This document shows, piece by piece, positions 7,631-14,728 of a stretch of DNA of 20,447 nucleotides; the first letter of the stretch is position 1; every line of letters begins with the position of its first letter. The notes below the pieces were generated by a model, which was given only the letters and a program-made list of their open reading frames with translations, was not told the DNA's origin and ran no database searches. Location: positions 1-20,447 of the IMG/VR virus record IMGVR_UViG_3300042691_009557. One strand, given 5' to 3'. Position numbers and translations under genes: made by a program. The DNA is from a virus.

Positions 7631-8218
7631 ATGGCAAATATTGCTGATTTTAAGGCACAAATGATTGGTGGCGGTGCTCGCCCTAATCAATTCCGTGTCG
7701 AACTAGTATTCCCATCATACGTTACATTGGGTGTGGTAGCAGGACAGCGTGCGCAATTCTTGTGTAAAGCTGCTCAGTTACCAGCTTCCACTATCGAAAC
7801 TCTACCAGTTTTGTATCGTGGTCGTCCAGTAAACTTTGCTGGTGAACGTACATTCCAACCATGGACTGTATCAATCTATAACGATACTACTTTTGGTATT
7901 CGTAATGCATTGGAACAGTGGCAATCTGGTATTCAGAACTATAACACTACTGATGGTCGTGTTAATCCTACTGACTATCAAGTTGACTTGAACGTACATC
8001 AGTTAGATCGTAACGGAGCAATCATTAAGAGTTACAAATTCGTTGACGCATTCCCAACTCAAATTTCTGCTATTGGTTTGGATTACGAACAACAAAATGC
8101 AATTGAACAATTTGACGTAGAGTTTACTTACAACTTCTTCACTTCAAATACTGGGGCAGCTTCTGGATTCGGTGTCAATGTTTCTATCGACACACCAGTT
8201 GGTTCTTTCCCACTTTAA
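7631..8218 (+). CDS. 19: Tail tube protein gp19
   Basis: This is the major tail tube subunit, forming the inner tube through which DNA passes. The pattern is typical: NQFRVELVFPSY, QFLCKAAQLPASTIETLPVL, YRGRPVNFAGERTFQPWTVS and the C-terminal FVDAFPTQISAIGLDYEQQN followed by EQFDVEFTYNFF. At 195 aa it is longer than T4 gp19 (163 aa), with a short Gly/Ser-rich C-terminal extension after the last strand. It has a strong AAGGAG ribosome site and its own late promoter motif. A second protein with the same layout is encoded at 14729-15262. Confidence 0.93.
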   Translation: MANIADFKAQMIGGGARPNQFRVELVFPSYVTLGVVAGQRAQFLCKAAQLPASTIETLPVLYRGRPVNFAGERTFQPWTVSIYNDTTFGIRNALEQWQSGIQNYNTTDGRVNPTDYQVDLNVHQLDRNGAIIKSYKFVDAFPTQISAIGLDYEQQNAIEQFDVEFTYNFFTSNTGAASGFGVNVSIDTPVGSFPL

Positions 8219-8241
8219 TAATTAACTGAGGTTTTTACATT

Positions 8242-9891
8242 ATGCAATTATTTGGCTTTGAAATAAAGCGTAAAGAAGAACAGGATTTACCAAGCGTAGT
8301 AACTCCTAATTCTTCTGCTGATGGATCTACTGTAATAAACACTGGTGTAAATGCTGGTGGTTATTACGGTATGGTCATGGATCTTGAAGGTGTCATCAAA
8401 AACGAAAACGATCTTATTAGACGTTATCGTGAAGTGTCGCAGTACAGCGATTGCGATGGTGCCATTGAGGATATTGTTAATGAAGCCATCGTTGCTGATG
8501 AAGATAAGAAACCAGTCGAGATTGTTCTTGACGAAGTTAAGGTTTCTGAACCAATTAAGAAAAAGATTCGTGAAGAATTCGGTAATGTTTTAGACCTTCT
8601 TAAGTTTGACGAAAGAGCACATGAGACTTTCCGAACTTGGTACATCGATGGTCGATTGTATTACCAAATTCTTATTAATCAAGAAAATATTAAAGACGGT
8701 ATTGTAGAGTTACGATTTATCGATCCTCGCAAAGTCCGTCGTATTAAAAATATTAAAAAAGAAAAGCAAGGTGCTACTGGCATTGAAGTTGTAAAAGAGA
8801 TCGAAGAATACTATCTTTACAATGACAAAGGTATTACAGAGCAAACGACACAAGGTGTTAAACTTGCATTAGATTCAGTTGTTTACTGTCCATCAGGATA
8901 TGTAGACCAAAACACTGGAATGATGATGTCTTATTTACATAAGGCAATCAAACCAGTAAATCAGTTAAAGATGATCGAAGATGCTTTGGTCATTTATCGC
9001 ATTAGCCGTGCACCTGAACGCAGAATTTTTTATGTTGATGTAGGTAATTTACCTAAGTTGAAAGCTGAGCAGTATGTTACGGATATTATGAATAAGTTCC
9101 GTAACAAGATTGTTTATGATGCAACAACTGGTGAGACAAGAGACGATCGTCGTCACTTATCAATGATGGAAGATTTCTGGATGCCACGTCGTGAGGGTGG
9201 TAAAGGCACAGAGATAACTACTCTTCCAGGTGGACAAAACCTTGGGGAGATTCAGGATATCGAATACTTTCAACAGAAACTTTATCATTCATTGAATGTC
9301 CCTATCAGTCGTTTGCAACAACAGCAAGGATTCTCGATTGGTCGTTCAACAGAGATTAGTCGTGACGAAGTTAAGTTTAACAAATTTATCGTTAGACTTC
9401 GTAAGAAATTTAGTATGTTGTTCTCTCAAGCATTAAGAGTACAACTAATTGCAAAGAATATTATCAAACCAGAAGAGTGGGATGGTATTTCATCTAAGAT
9501 TAAGTATGATTATCTAGAAGACAATCATTACTCAGAATTAAAAGATGCAGAGATTTTAACACAGCGTGTTCAAATTCTTCAACAGTTAGATCCATTTGTT
9601 GGTAAATATTACTCTCAAGCATGGATTCGTAAAAATGTTTTACGTCTTGATGATGAAGACATTGAGCAGATTGAAAAAGAGATCGAAGAAGAAAAAGACG
9701 ATCGTCTTGAAGACGCTGAACAAGTTGGTACGTTGGCTGGTGTTACACAAGCTGCACAACAGAATTACTTGCAACAAAATGCTCCGCAAGCACAAGAAGC
9801 ACCTGCTGATGGACAAGCACCACAAGACGCACAAAGTGGTTCAGCACCAGCTGCACAAGATGAACAGGCACCAACAGGTTGGCCAAATTAA
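8242..9891 (+). CDS. 20: Portal vertex protein gp20
   Basis: The dodecameric portal at one capsid vertex initiates head assembly and is the channel for packaging by gp17. Recognisable segments are GYYGMVMDLEGVIKNENDLI, YREVSQYSDCDGAIEDIVNE, FRTWYIDGRLYYQI, ELRFIDPRKVRRIK, YRISRAPERRIFYVDVGNLP and VPISRLQQQQGFSIGRSTEI. The length of 549 aa compares with 524 in T4. The last 48 residues (502-549) are a Gln/Ala/Pro-rich tail after an acidic helical stretch (IEQIEKEIEEEKDDRLEDAE) and look disordered. The ribosome site is TGAGG at 8227-8231; no late promoter motif is obvious in the 23-nt gap after gp19, so the two genes may share a transcript. Confidence 0.95.
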   Translation: MQLFGFEIKRKEEQDLPSVVTPNSSADGSTVINTGVNAGGYYGMVMDLEGVIKNENDLIRRYREVSQYSDCDGAIEDIVNEAIVADEDKKPVEIVLDEVKVSEPIKKKIREEFGNVLDLLKFDERAHETFRTWYIDGRLYYQILINQENIKDGIVELRFIDPRKVRRIKNIKKEKQGATGIEVVKEIEEYYLYNDKGITEQTTQGVKLALDSVVYCPSGYVDQNTGMMMSYLHKAIKPVNQLKMIEDALVIYRISRAPERRIFYVDVGNLPKLKAEQYVTDIMNKFRNKIVYDATTGETRDDRRHLSMMEDFWMPRREGGKGTEITTLPGGQNLGEIQDIEYFQQKLYHSLNVPISRLQQQQGFSIGRSTEISRDEVKFNKFIVRLRKKFSMLFSQALRVQLIAKNIIKPEEWDGISSKIKYDYLEDNHYSELKDAEILTQRVQILQQLDPFVGKYYSQAWIRKNVLRLDDEDIEQIEKEIEEEKDDRLEDAEQVGTLAGVTQAAQQNYLQQNAPQAQEAPADGQAPQDAQSGSAPAAQDEQAPTGWPN

Positions 9892-9903
9892 TAGGAGAAT
9901 GAC

Positions 9904-10614
9904 ATGAGTGAAACTACATACAATTTAATTCAAGCTATCGCCAATGGTGATGCAATGGAAACTGAACAAGCATTTGCAACTGCAATGGCAGAAAAGTTAT
10001 CTGTTAAATTAGACGATATGCGTGGTGGTATTGCACAAAGCATGTTTAACCAAGAACAACAAGAAACATTTGTTGAAGAAGATTTTCAATGGATCACAGA
10101 AGAAGAATACCTACAATTAACTGAAGAAGAAAAAGAAGAATATCTTAATGAAGAGCAGTTGAATGAATTGGTGGGTAAAGGTTCTATTGGCGCAATTCGT
10201 GATAAGCATCATGATGCTGCTTATAATTCAGGAAAACAAACTGCTAGAACACGGTTTCATGGTACTCAAGCTGCTCGTGCTGGTCATATAGCAAGCAAAA
10301 TTTCAACTAGATCAAAGTATGGAAAAGATTCTCAACATTATCATGAATACGGATATAATAGTAAAAAAGCAAAAGGATTATATGCTCGTTTAAGCCCTGA
10401 TGCTAAGAAAAAAGTTACAAAAACTTTAGGTAAAGAATACACTGGTAAAGATATATCACCTAATATTTCAACTAAAGGTAAAACTACAATTGATAATCCA
10501 CACACTAAAGCACAACAGCATGATAGCGCAGTTGATCGTACGAAAACTCGTTCAGAATATGGATTAAAACAATTACCTCAAGATGAAAAAACTATCAAAG
10601 GTGGAAGAGATTAA
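9904..10614 (+). CDS. Putative prohead core protein (gp67/gp68 position)
   Basis: This lies directly after the portal gene, where T4 carries the small prohead core genes 67 and 68. The N-terminal 50 residues (YNLIQAIANGDAMETEQAFA, then AMAEKLSVKLDDMRGGIAQS) resemble the N-terminus of small head-core proteins in T4-like phages: short amphipathic helices with an AMAEKLS-x-x-LDDMR pattern. The protein is split by charge. Residues about 58-90 are very acidic (many Glu), and residues about 95-236 are basic, rich in Lys, His, Ser and Gly (KSTRSKYGKDSQHYHEYGYN-like composition, SPDAKKKVTKTLGKEYTGKD). No catalytic motif, signal peptide or membrane segment is seen. AGGAG (9893-9897) precedes the ATG, and the stop overlaps the next gene by one base. 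The role in the scaffold core is inferred from position and N-terminus; the basic C-terminal half could alternatively bind DNA. Confidence 0.6.
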   Translation: MSETTYNLIQAIANGDAMETEQAFATAMAEKLSVKLDDMRGGIAQSMFNQEQQETFVEEDFQWITEEEYLQLTEEEKEEYLNEEQLNELVGKGSIGAIRDKHHDAAYNSGKQTARTRFHGTQAARAGHIASKISTRSKYGKDSQHYHEYGYNSKKAKGLYARLSPDAKKKVTKTLGKEYTGKDISPNISTKGKTTIDNPHTKAQQHDSAVDRTKTRSEYGLKQLPQDEKTIKGGRD

Positions 10615-11159
10615 TGTTCTACTCAGAGTTTTCTAAATCCTTAAAGAAACCTAATGTGGTTGAAAGCATTAGGTCTTATCGTCAGTTAATCGAAAGAACT
10701 GAAGATGGTAAAATCTTAATTAATGGATTAGAAACAGAATTACAAAGTATAGAAGAAGCAAGGCAATACATTAAACAAGACTACATTTCGCATCAATTAG
10801 AAGAACAAATATCAAAACAAACATACGAAGAACTATCTGAGCATACTGTCGCTAATATTATTAAAGAATATCACGATATTAAAGTTACAGATACATTAAT
10901 CGAAAATTATATACAACTTGCTTCTTCTAACATGTTTAGTGTAGACCCTGTTGTTCAAGACATTCGTGCTTTGAACAAACTTGATAGACTTGTTGAAGGT
11001 AAACTTCATTATGTGTTAAATGATAATACAATTGTAGCAATTAATGAAGGTACTCAAAGTCGCCTAAATAACTTATTACAGAACCAAACAGAAATTATCG
11101 AGTATATGAGAGAGTCAAAAGAAAACTTCTTTCATGTGCTTGAACAAATAGAGGAATAA
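10614..11159 (+). CDS. Hypothetical protein, candidate prohead core component
   Basis: I do not recognise this 181-aa protein. It is predicted to be mainly alpha-helical and acidic, with long charged helices (ETELQSIEEARQYIKQDYIS, HQLEEQISKQTYEELSEHTV, DIRALNKLDRLVEGKLHYVL) and no visible catalytic motif, signal or membrane segment. It lies between the gp67/68-like gene and gp21, within the head-assembly cluster, and overlaps the preceding stop by one base (TAATG). Three sites fit the gp21 protease rule L/I-x-E followed by a small residue: E48-A49 (IEEA), E128-G129 (LVEG) and E145-G146 (INEG). Together these suggest a core protein degraded during head maturation. It might alternatively be a late-acting head protein or an unrelated small gene. 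Confidence 0.55.
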   Translation: MFYSEFSKSLKKPNVVESIRSYRQLIERTEDGKILINGLETELQSIEEARQYIKQDYISHQLEEQISKQTYEELSEHTVANIIKEYHDIKVTDTLIENYIQLASSNMFSVDPVVQDIRALNKLDRLVEGKLHYVLNDNTIVAINEGTQSRLNNLLQNQTEIIEYMRESKENFFHVLEQIEE

Positions 11160-11161
11160 AG

Positions 11162-11623
11162 ATGCCAGTCGCAAAGACAATTCTTAAAAATACAAACCAA
11201 GAAACAATCATTAAGATTGCTGGTACTGCTGCTGCATCCACTATCGATTTACAAACTGATTGTTTAGCAGGTTCTCAAGCATTAGATGGTGCCACTCAAA
11301 GAGTTAATATTGCTGGTGTCCAGTGGGTCGGTTTACCTAATGCTACAATTACTATTGCCAGAAACTCAGTTAATATTTTAACACTTCCAGGTGGCGGTGC
11401 AGACTATATGGAATTTGCAGCAGGTTCTGGATTTGTTGACACTATTGAAAATGCCAGTGACATTGTTGTAACAATTGCTGGCGCAGAAGCACAATGTTAT
11501 CTTACGCTACGTAAAGTTGGTGGTTATGCAACTAAGGTTGAGACTGCTGTTTATGGTGCTTATGATGACGAAACTCGTGTTGGCGCATCAACCACATTAA
11601 GTGGTTCACCAGATAAGGTATAA
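11162..11623 (+). CDS. Hypothetical beta-rich virion protein
   Basis: This 153-aa protein is small, Ala/Gly/Thr-rich and apparently all-beta: alternating strands such as ETIIKIAGTA, RVNIAGVQWVGL, NATITIARNSVNILTLPGGG and DIVVTIAGAEAQCYLTLRKV. There is no signal peptide or membrane segment. It sits between head-core candidates and the prohead protease, so a head decoration or head-neck structural role is plausible. I recall similar small structural proteins in this position in T4-like phages of aquatic bacteria but cannot name the family. It has no gp21-type cleavage site, which fits a protein that stays in the mature virion rather than a core protein. AGAGG at 11150-11154 precedes the ATG. 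Confidence 0.55.
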   Translation: MPVAKTILKNTNQETIIKIAGTAAASTIDLQTDCLAGSQALDGATQRVNIAGVQWVGLPNATITIARNSVNILTLPGGGADYMEFAAGSGFVDTIENASDIVVTIAGAEAQCYLTLRKVGGYATKVETAVYGAYDDETRVGASTTLSGSPDKV

Positions 11624-11625
11624 AA

Positions 11626-12279
11626 ATGAAACTCATTAGAGAAGTAACTGAATCTACTAACCTTATTGTTGAGAACAAACTCGGCAAAGGTAAAGAATAT
11701 TTTATTGAAGGTATCTTCCTTCAATCTGAACTCAAGAATCGTAATGGTCGCATGTATCCAGAATCAGTTATGGATCGTGAAGTTGCTCGTTACATGAAAG
11801 AGTCCGTTGATAATAATCGTGCTTATGGTGAACTAGGTCATCCAGATACTCCATCAATTAACCTTGATAGAGTTTCACACATGATCGTTTCTTTGAAAAA
11901 AGAAGGCACGAATTATATTGGTAAGGCAAAGATTCTAGAAACCCCAATGGGTATGATTGCACGTGGTCTTTTAGATGGTGGTGCAAATCTTGGTGTTTCT
12001 AGCAGAGCACTTGGGTCTCTCAAGGCAAATAATGAGGGTGTCCAAGTAGTTCAAGACGATTTTATGCTGTCCACTGCAGCTGACATCGTTGCCGACCCTT
12101 CTGCTCCTGACGCATTTGTGCGTGGTATTATGGAGTCAAAAGAGTGGGTTTTCGTTGATGGAAAGTTTGTGGAAAAACATATTGAAGAAGTTCAATCTTT
12201 TATTAAGAAGACTTCATCAAAGAATTTACAGGAAGCCAAAATTAAGGCATTCCAACATTTTCTGAGTAAAATCAGATAA
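11626..12279 (+). CDS. 21: Prohead core protease gp21
   Basis: This is a serine protease of the T4 prohead protease/herpes assemblin type. It is activated inside the prohead, digests the scaffold and trims the capsid protein before DNA packaging. The sequence has the typical start YFIEGIFLQSELKNRNGRMY, the His motif AYGELGHPD (H72), the Ser motif LGVSSRALG (S125/S126) and the downstream TAADIVADPSAPDAFV segment. The length of 217 aa matches T4 gp21 (212 aa). An L-Q-E-A site near the C-terminus (E203-A204) fits its own cleavage rule and may be a self-processing site. It is followed by a clear late promoter for gp22. The assignment is firm. Confidence 0.95.
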   Translation: MKLIREVTESTNLIVENKLGKGKEYFIEGIFLQSELKNRNGRMYPESVMDREVARYMKESVDNNRAYGELGHPDTPSINLDRVSHMIVSLKKEGTNYIGKAKILETPMGMIARGLLDGGANLGVSSRALGSLKANNEGVQVVQDDFMLSTAADIVADPSAPDAFVRGIMESKEWVFVDGKFVEKHIEEVQSFIKKTSSKNLQEAKIKAFQHFLSKIR

Positions 12280-12281
12280 GT

Positions 12282-12289
12282 TATAAATA
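12282..12289 (+). promoter_or_regulatory. T4-type late promoter (TATAAATA) upstream of gp22
   Basis: TATAAATA is an exact match to the T4 late promoter consensus and begins three bases after the gp21 stop. By T4 spacing transcription would start near 12295, giving a leader of about 30 nt with AGGAG at 12314-12318. A second, weaker copy (TTTAAATA, 12291-12298) follows immediately. It would drive gp22 and gp23 up to the terminator at 14684-14712. Confidence 0.8.
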
Positions 12290-12324
12290 ATTTAAATAGA
12301 ACTATCCAGTTACAGGAGAAAACG

Positions 12325-13308
12325 ATGTCAATCGAACAAAAAATCGCTGAAATTTTAGCAGAATCAAAACTAGCAGGTGCTGAAGGTGGTAGCAAGACTA
12401 CTACTGAAAACGCACAAGCTGGCGACCAGTCAGTAATTCGTACTGGCAACCCAGTACCAAATGGTGGTGAAACACCTAACCCAGACAATGCTCGTAACAA
12501 CGTGGATGACGAAGATGAAGCTGCAAATGCTACATCCAAGAAACCTAATGTTGCTACTGCAAAAGCAGAAGCTGGTGATCAATCAGTTATCAAAGGTGTC
12601 AAAGAAGATGTTGACGCACTATTGAATGGTGAAGATCTTTCTGAAGAATTCAAACAGAAAGCAGAAACAATTTTTGAAGCTGCAGTAATGAACCGTGTTA
12701 AAGCGGAAGTTGCTCGCTTAGAAGAAGAATTCGAAGCAAAGCTCGAAGAGAGCGTTGCACAGAATGTAGAGGGACTCGTTGAACAAGTTGATGGATATCT
12801 CGGTTATGTAGCCGAGCAGTGGATTGCACAGAATGAAATTGCCCTTGAGCGTGGTATGAAGTCAGAAATCTTAGAAGGTTTCGTGAATGGATTGAAAGGT
12901 CTATTTGAAGAGCACTACATCGATGTTCCTGAAGAGCGTTTTGACGTTCTTGGTGAAATGGAACAGCGCATGGAAGAACTCGAAGCAAAACTTAACGAAC
13001 AAGTTGCTGCTAATATCGAATTAAGCAAGACTCTTGCTGAAGCGAAGCGTAACAAAATCGTTAGTCAAGTATGTGAAGGTTTATCTGATACTGAAACTGA
13101 AAAGTTTTTAGGCTTAGTTGAAGAATTAACATACGAAGATGCTGAAACTTTTGAGACAAAAGTGAAGACTATCCGTGAAAATTATTTCACAACCAAAGCG
13201 ACTGCAGAAGTTAAATCTGTAGTTACTGATGCTCCAGTAGAGGCACTGACAGAGGGTAAGAAGTTAGACCCTGTTATGTCAGCTTATCTATCAGCACTCA
13301 ACAAATAA
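12325..13308 (+). CDS. 22: Prohead scaffold (major core) protein gp22
   Basis: The scaffold fills the prohead and shapes the capsid, then is digested by gp21. The protein is acidic, mostly helical and coiled-coil-like from about residue 95 to 285 (for example VARLEEEFEAKLEESVAQNV, EERFDVLGEMEQRMEELEAK), with a QWIAQNEIALERGMKSEILE segment typical of gp22. Residues 20-95 are a low-complexity linker containing the direct repeat AGDQSVI at 32-38 and 83-89. At 327 aa it is longer than T4 gp22 (269 aa), largely through this linker. Six sites fit L/I-x-E before A, S or G: E13, E118, E142, E184, E239 and E310. Its position before gp23 confirms the call. Confidence 0.92.
   Translation: MSIEQKIAEILAESKLAGAEGGSKTTTENAQAGDQSVIRTGNPVPNGGETPNPDNARNNVDDEDEAANATSKKPNVATAKAEAGDQSVIKGVKEDVDALLNGEDLSEEFKQKAETIFEAAVMNRVKAEVARLEEEFEAKLEESVAQNVEGLVEQVDGYLGYVAEQWIAQNEIALERGMKSEILEGFVNGLKGLFEEHYIDVPEERFDVLGEMEQRMEELEAKLNEQVAANIELSKTLAEAKRNKIVSQVCEGLSDTETEKFLGLVEELTYEDAETFETKVKTIRENYFTTKATAEVKSVVTDAPVEALTEGKKLDPVMSAYLSALNK
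12418..12591 (+). repeat. Duplicated AGDQSVI motif in the gp22 linker
   Basis: The seven-residue motif AGDQSVI occurs at residues 32-38 (12418-12438) and 83-89 (12571-12591), in the contexts AQAGDQSVIRTG and AEAGDQSVIKGV. The two DNA copies differ at synonymous positions (ggcgaccagtcagtaatt and ggtgatcaatcagttatc), so the protein motif is kept while the DNA has diverged. The region between them is Asn/Asp/Pro/Gly-rich and likely disordered. Confidence 0.75.
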
Positions 13309-13327
13309 ATTTTAAAAGGAAATAAAA

Positions 13328-14641
13328 ATGACAATTCGTCAAGATTTAGTTAAAAAATGGGCTCCGATTCTCGAATCAGAATCTTGCTCACCAATCAAAG
13401 ATAACTATCGTAAAGAAGTTACTGCTGTTCTTCTAGAAAACCAAGAGCGTGAGATCCGTCGTGGTCACGAAGCTATGGGTGAGTTGAACGAAGCTGCTCC
13501 AGCTAACGCTGTTGGTAGCTATGGCGATACTAATGGTTTCGCTAAGTTCGATCCAGTTCTTATCTCTTTAGTTCGTCGTGCAATGCCACAGATGATCGCT
13601 TATGACGTTGCTGGTGTTCAGCCAATGACTCAACCAACTGGCTTGATTTTCGCAATGAAGTCACGCTATTCAACTCAAGGTGGTACAGAAGCGTTGTTCA
13701 ACGAAGCTGATACAGATTTCTCTGGTGCTGCTTCTCCTGTTCACTCTGGTGCATACGATTTCGGTGGTTCTGAAACTACTGGTACTGGCTTGCCTACTGC
13801 TGACGCAGAGCGTCTAGGTCAAGGCGGATCTGGTGATGGTGCTTTCGGTCAAATGGCTTTCTCAATCGAGAAGACATCTGTAACTGCTAAGACTCGTGCT
13901 TTGAAAGCTGAGTACTCAATCGAATTAGCTCAAGATATGAAATCTGTTCATGGTCTTGACGCTGAAGGTGAATTGAGCAACATCCTTTCAACAGAGATCC
14001 TTGCTGAAATCAACCGTGAAGTTATCCGTACAATCTACAAGACAGCTAAAGCTGGTGCTGCAGTTGGTACTACTACTGCTGGTACTTTCGACTTAGACAC
14101 TGACTCTAATGGTCGTTGGTCTGTTGAGAAGTTCAAAGGTCTAATGTTCCAAATCGAACGTGAAGCCAATGCTATCGGTCAACAAACACGTCGTGGTCGT
14201 GGTAACTTCATCATCACTTCAGCTGACGTAGCGTCTGCTTTAGCGATGGCTGGTGTACTTGACTACACTCCTGCTTTACAAGGTAACAGCAATCTAAACA
14301 TCGATGACACAAGCACTACTTTTGCTGGTGTATTGAATGGTAAGTACAAAGTATATGTTGACCCATATACATCAAACGTATCTAACACTCAGTTCTTCGT
14401 TGTTGGTTACAAAGGTCAGTCAGCATTTGATGCTGGTTTGTTCTATTGCCCATACGTTCCACTCCAGTTGGTTCGTGCAGTTGATCCTAACAGCTTCCAG
14501 CCAAAAATTGGCTTCAAGACTCGTTACGGTCTAGTTGCTAACCCATTCGTTAACTTGGATGACGGCACTTCTGGTCAGGACAACTTGACAGCTAACGCTA
14601 ACTACTACTATCGTCGTGTTAAGGTTTCTAACTTGATGTAA
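13328..14641 (+). CDS. 23: Major capsid protein gp23
   Basis: This is the HK97-fold shell protein. It is recognised from RQDLVKKWAPILESE at the N-terminus, FDPVLISLVRRAMPQMIAYD, VAGVQPMTQPTGLIFAMKSR, AEYSIELAQDMKSVHGLDAE, ILSTEILAEINREVIRTIYK and the C-terminal FQPKIGFKTRYGLVANPFV. It is 437 aa against 521 in T4. The site LNE-A at residues 53-56 fits the gp21 cleavage rule and the expected place for removal of the N-terminal delta segment, leaving a mature chain of 382 aa from A56; a second match (ILE-S, E16) lies inside the removed part. No gp24 vertex gene follows, unlike T4. The ribosome site is AAAAGGA (13314-13320). It is probably transcribed with gp22 from the late promoter at 12282 and ends at the terminator after the gene. 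Confidence 0.97.
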   Translation: MTIRQDLVKKWAPILESESCSPIKDNYRKEVTAVLLENQEREIRRGHEAMGELNEAAPANAVGSYGDTNGFAKFDPVLISLVRRAMPQMIAYDVAGVQPMTQPTGLIFAMKSRYSTQGGTEALFNEADTDFSGAASPVHSGAYDFGGSETTGTGLPTADAERLGQGGSGDGAFGQMAFSIEKTSVTAKTRALKAEYSIELAQDMKSVHGLDAEGELSNILSTEILAEINREVIRTIYKTAKAGAAVGTTTAGTFDLDTDSNGRWSVEKFKGLMFQIEREANAIGQQTRRGRGNFIITSADVASALAMAGVLDYTPALQGNSNLNIDDTSTTFAGVLNGKYKVYVDPYTSNVSNTQFFVVGYKGQSAFDAGLFYCPYVPLQLVRAVDPNSFQPKIGFKTRYGLVANPFVNLDDGTSGQDNLTANANYYYRRVKVSNLM

Positions 14642-14649
14642 TCCATCGA

Positions 14650-14667
14650 GTTGGCTACGAAGCCGAC
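14650..14667 (+). other. Hairpin between the gp23 stop and its terminator
   Basis: GTTGGCT (14650-14656) pairs with AGCCGAC (14661-14667) around the loop ACGA, a 7-bp stem with one G-U pair. No T-run follows, so it is not itself a terminator. It lies 8 nt after the gp23 stop and 16 nt before the terminator stem. It could stabilise the abundant capsid mRNA or block 3' exonucleases. Confidence 0.5.
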
Positions 14668-14683
14668 AAAGAAGCGGTAATTT

Positions 14684-14712
14684 AAAAGAGGGTCTTCGGA
14701 TCCTCTTTTTTT
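14684..14712 (+). terminator. Intrinsic terminator after gp23
   Basis: AGAGGGTC (14687-14694), the loop TTCG and GATCCTCT (14699-14706) form an 8-bp stem with one G-U pair, closed by the very stable C(UUCG)G tetraloop. A run of seven T (14706-14712) follows. Upstream A residues can extend the stem against the T-run. This is the strongest terminator in the window and separates the gp22-gp23 transcript from the next late gene. Confidence 0.9.
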
Positions 14713-14715
14713 ATT

Positions 14716-14723
14716 CCTAAATA
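14716..14723 (+). promoter_or_regulatory. Late promoter motif (CCTAAATA) next to the tube-like gene
   Basis: CCTAAATA lies between the gp23 terminator and the ATG at 14729. With T4 late promoter geometry (the eight bases at -13 to -6) transcription would start at 14729, the A of the ATG itself. No Shine-Dalgarno sequence is visible between the motif and the ATG. The terminator just upstream means that this gene needs its own promoter, which supports the motif. Confidence 0.6.
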
Positions 14724-14728
14724 ATTGT

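Noticed and set aside
9596-9907. 103-aa Lys/His-rich + strand ORF at the end of gp20
   Set aside because: It is a frame shadow of the CAA/GAA-rich portal tail, and its composition reflects codon shift only.
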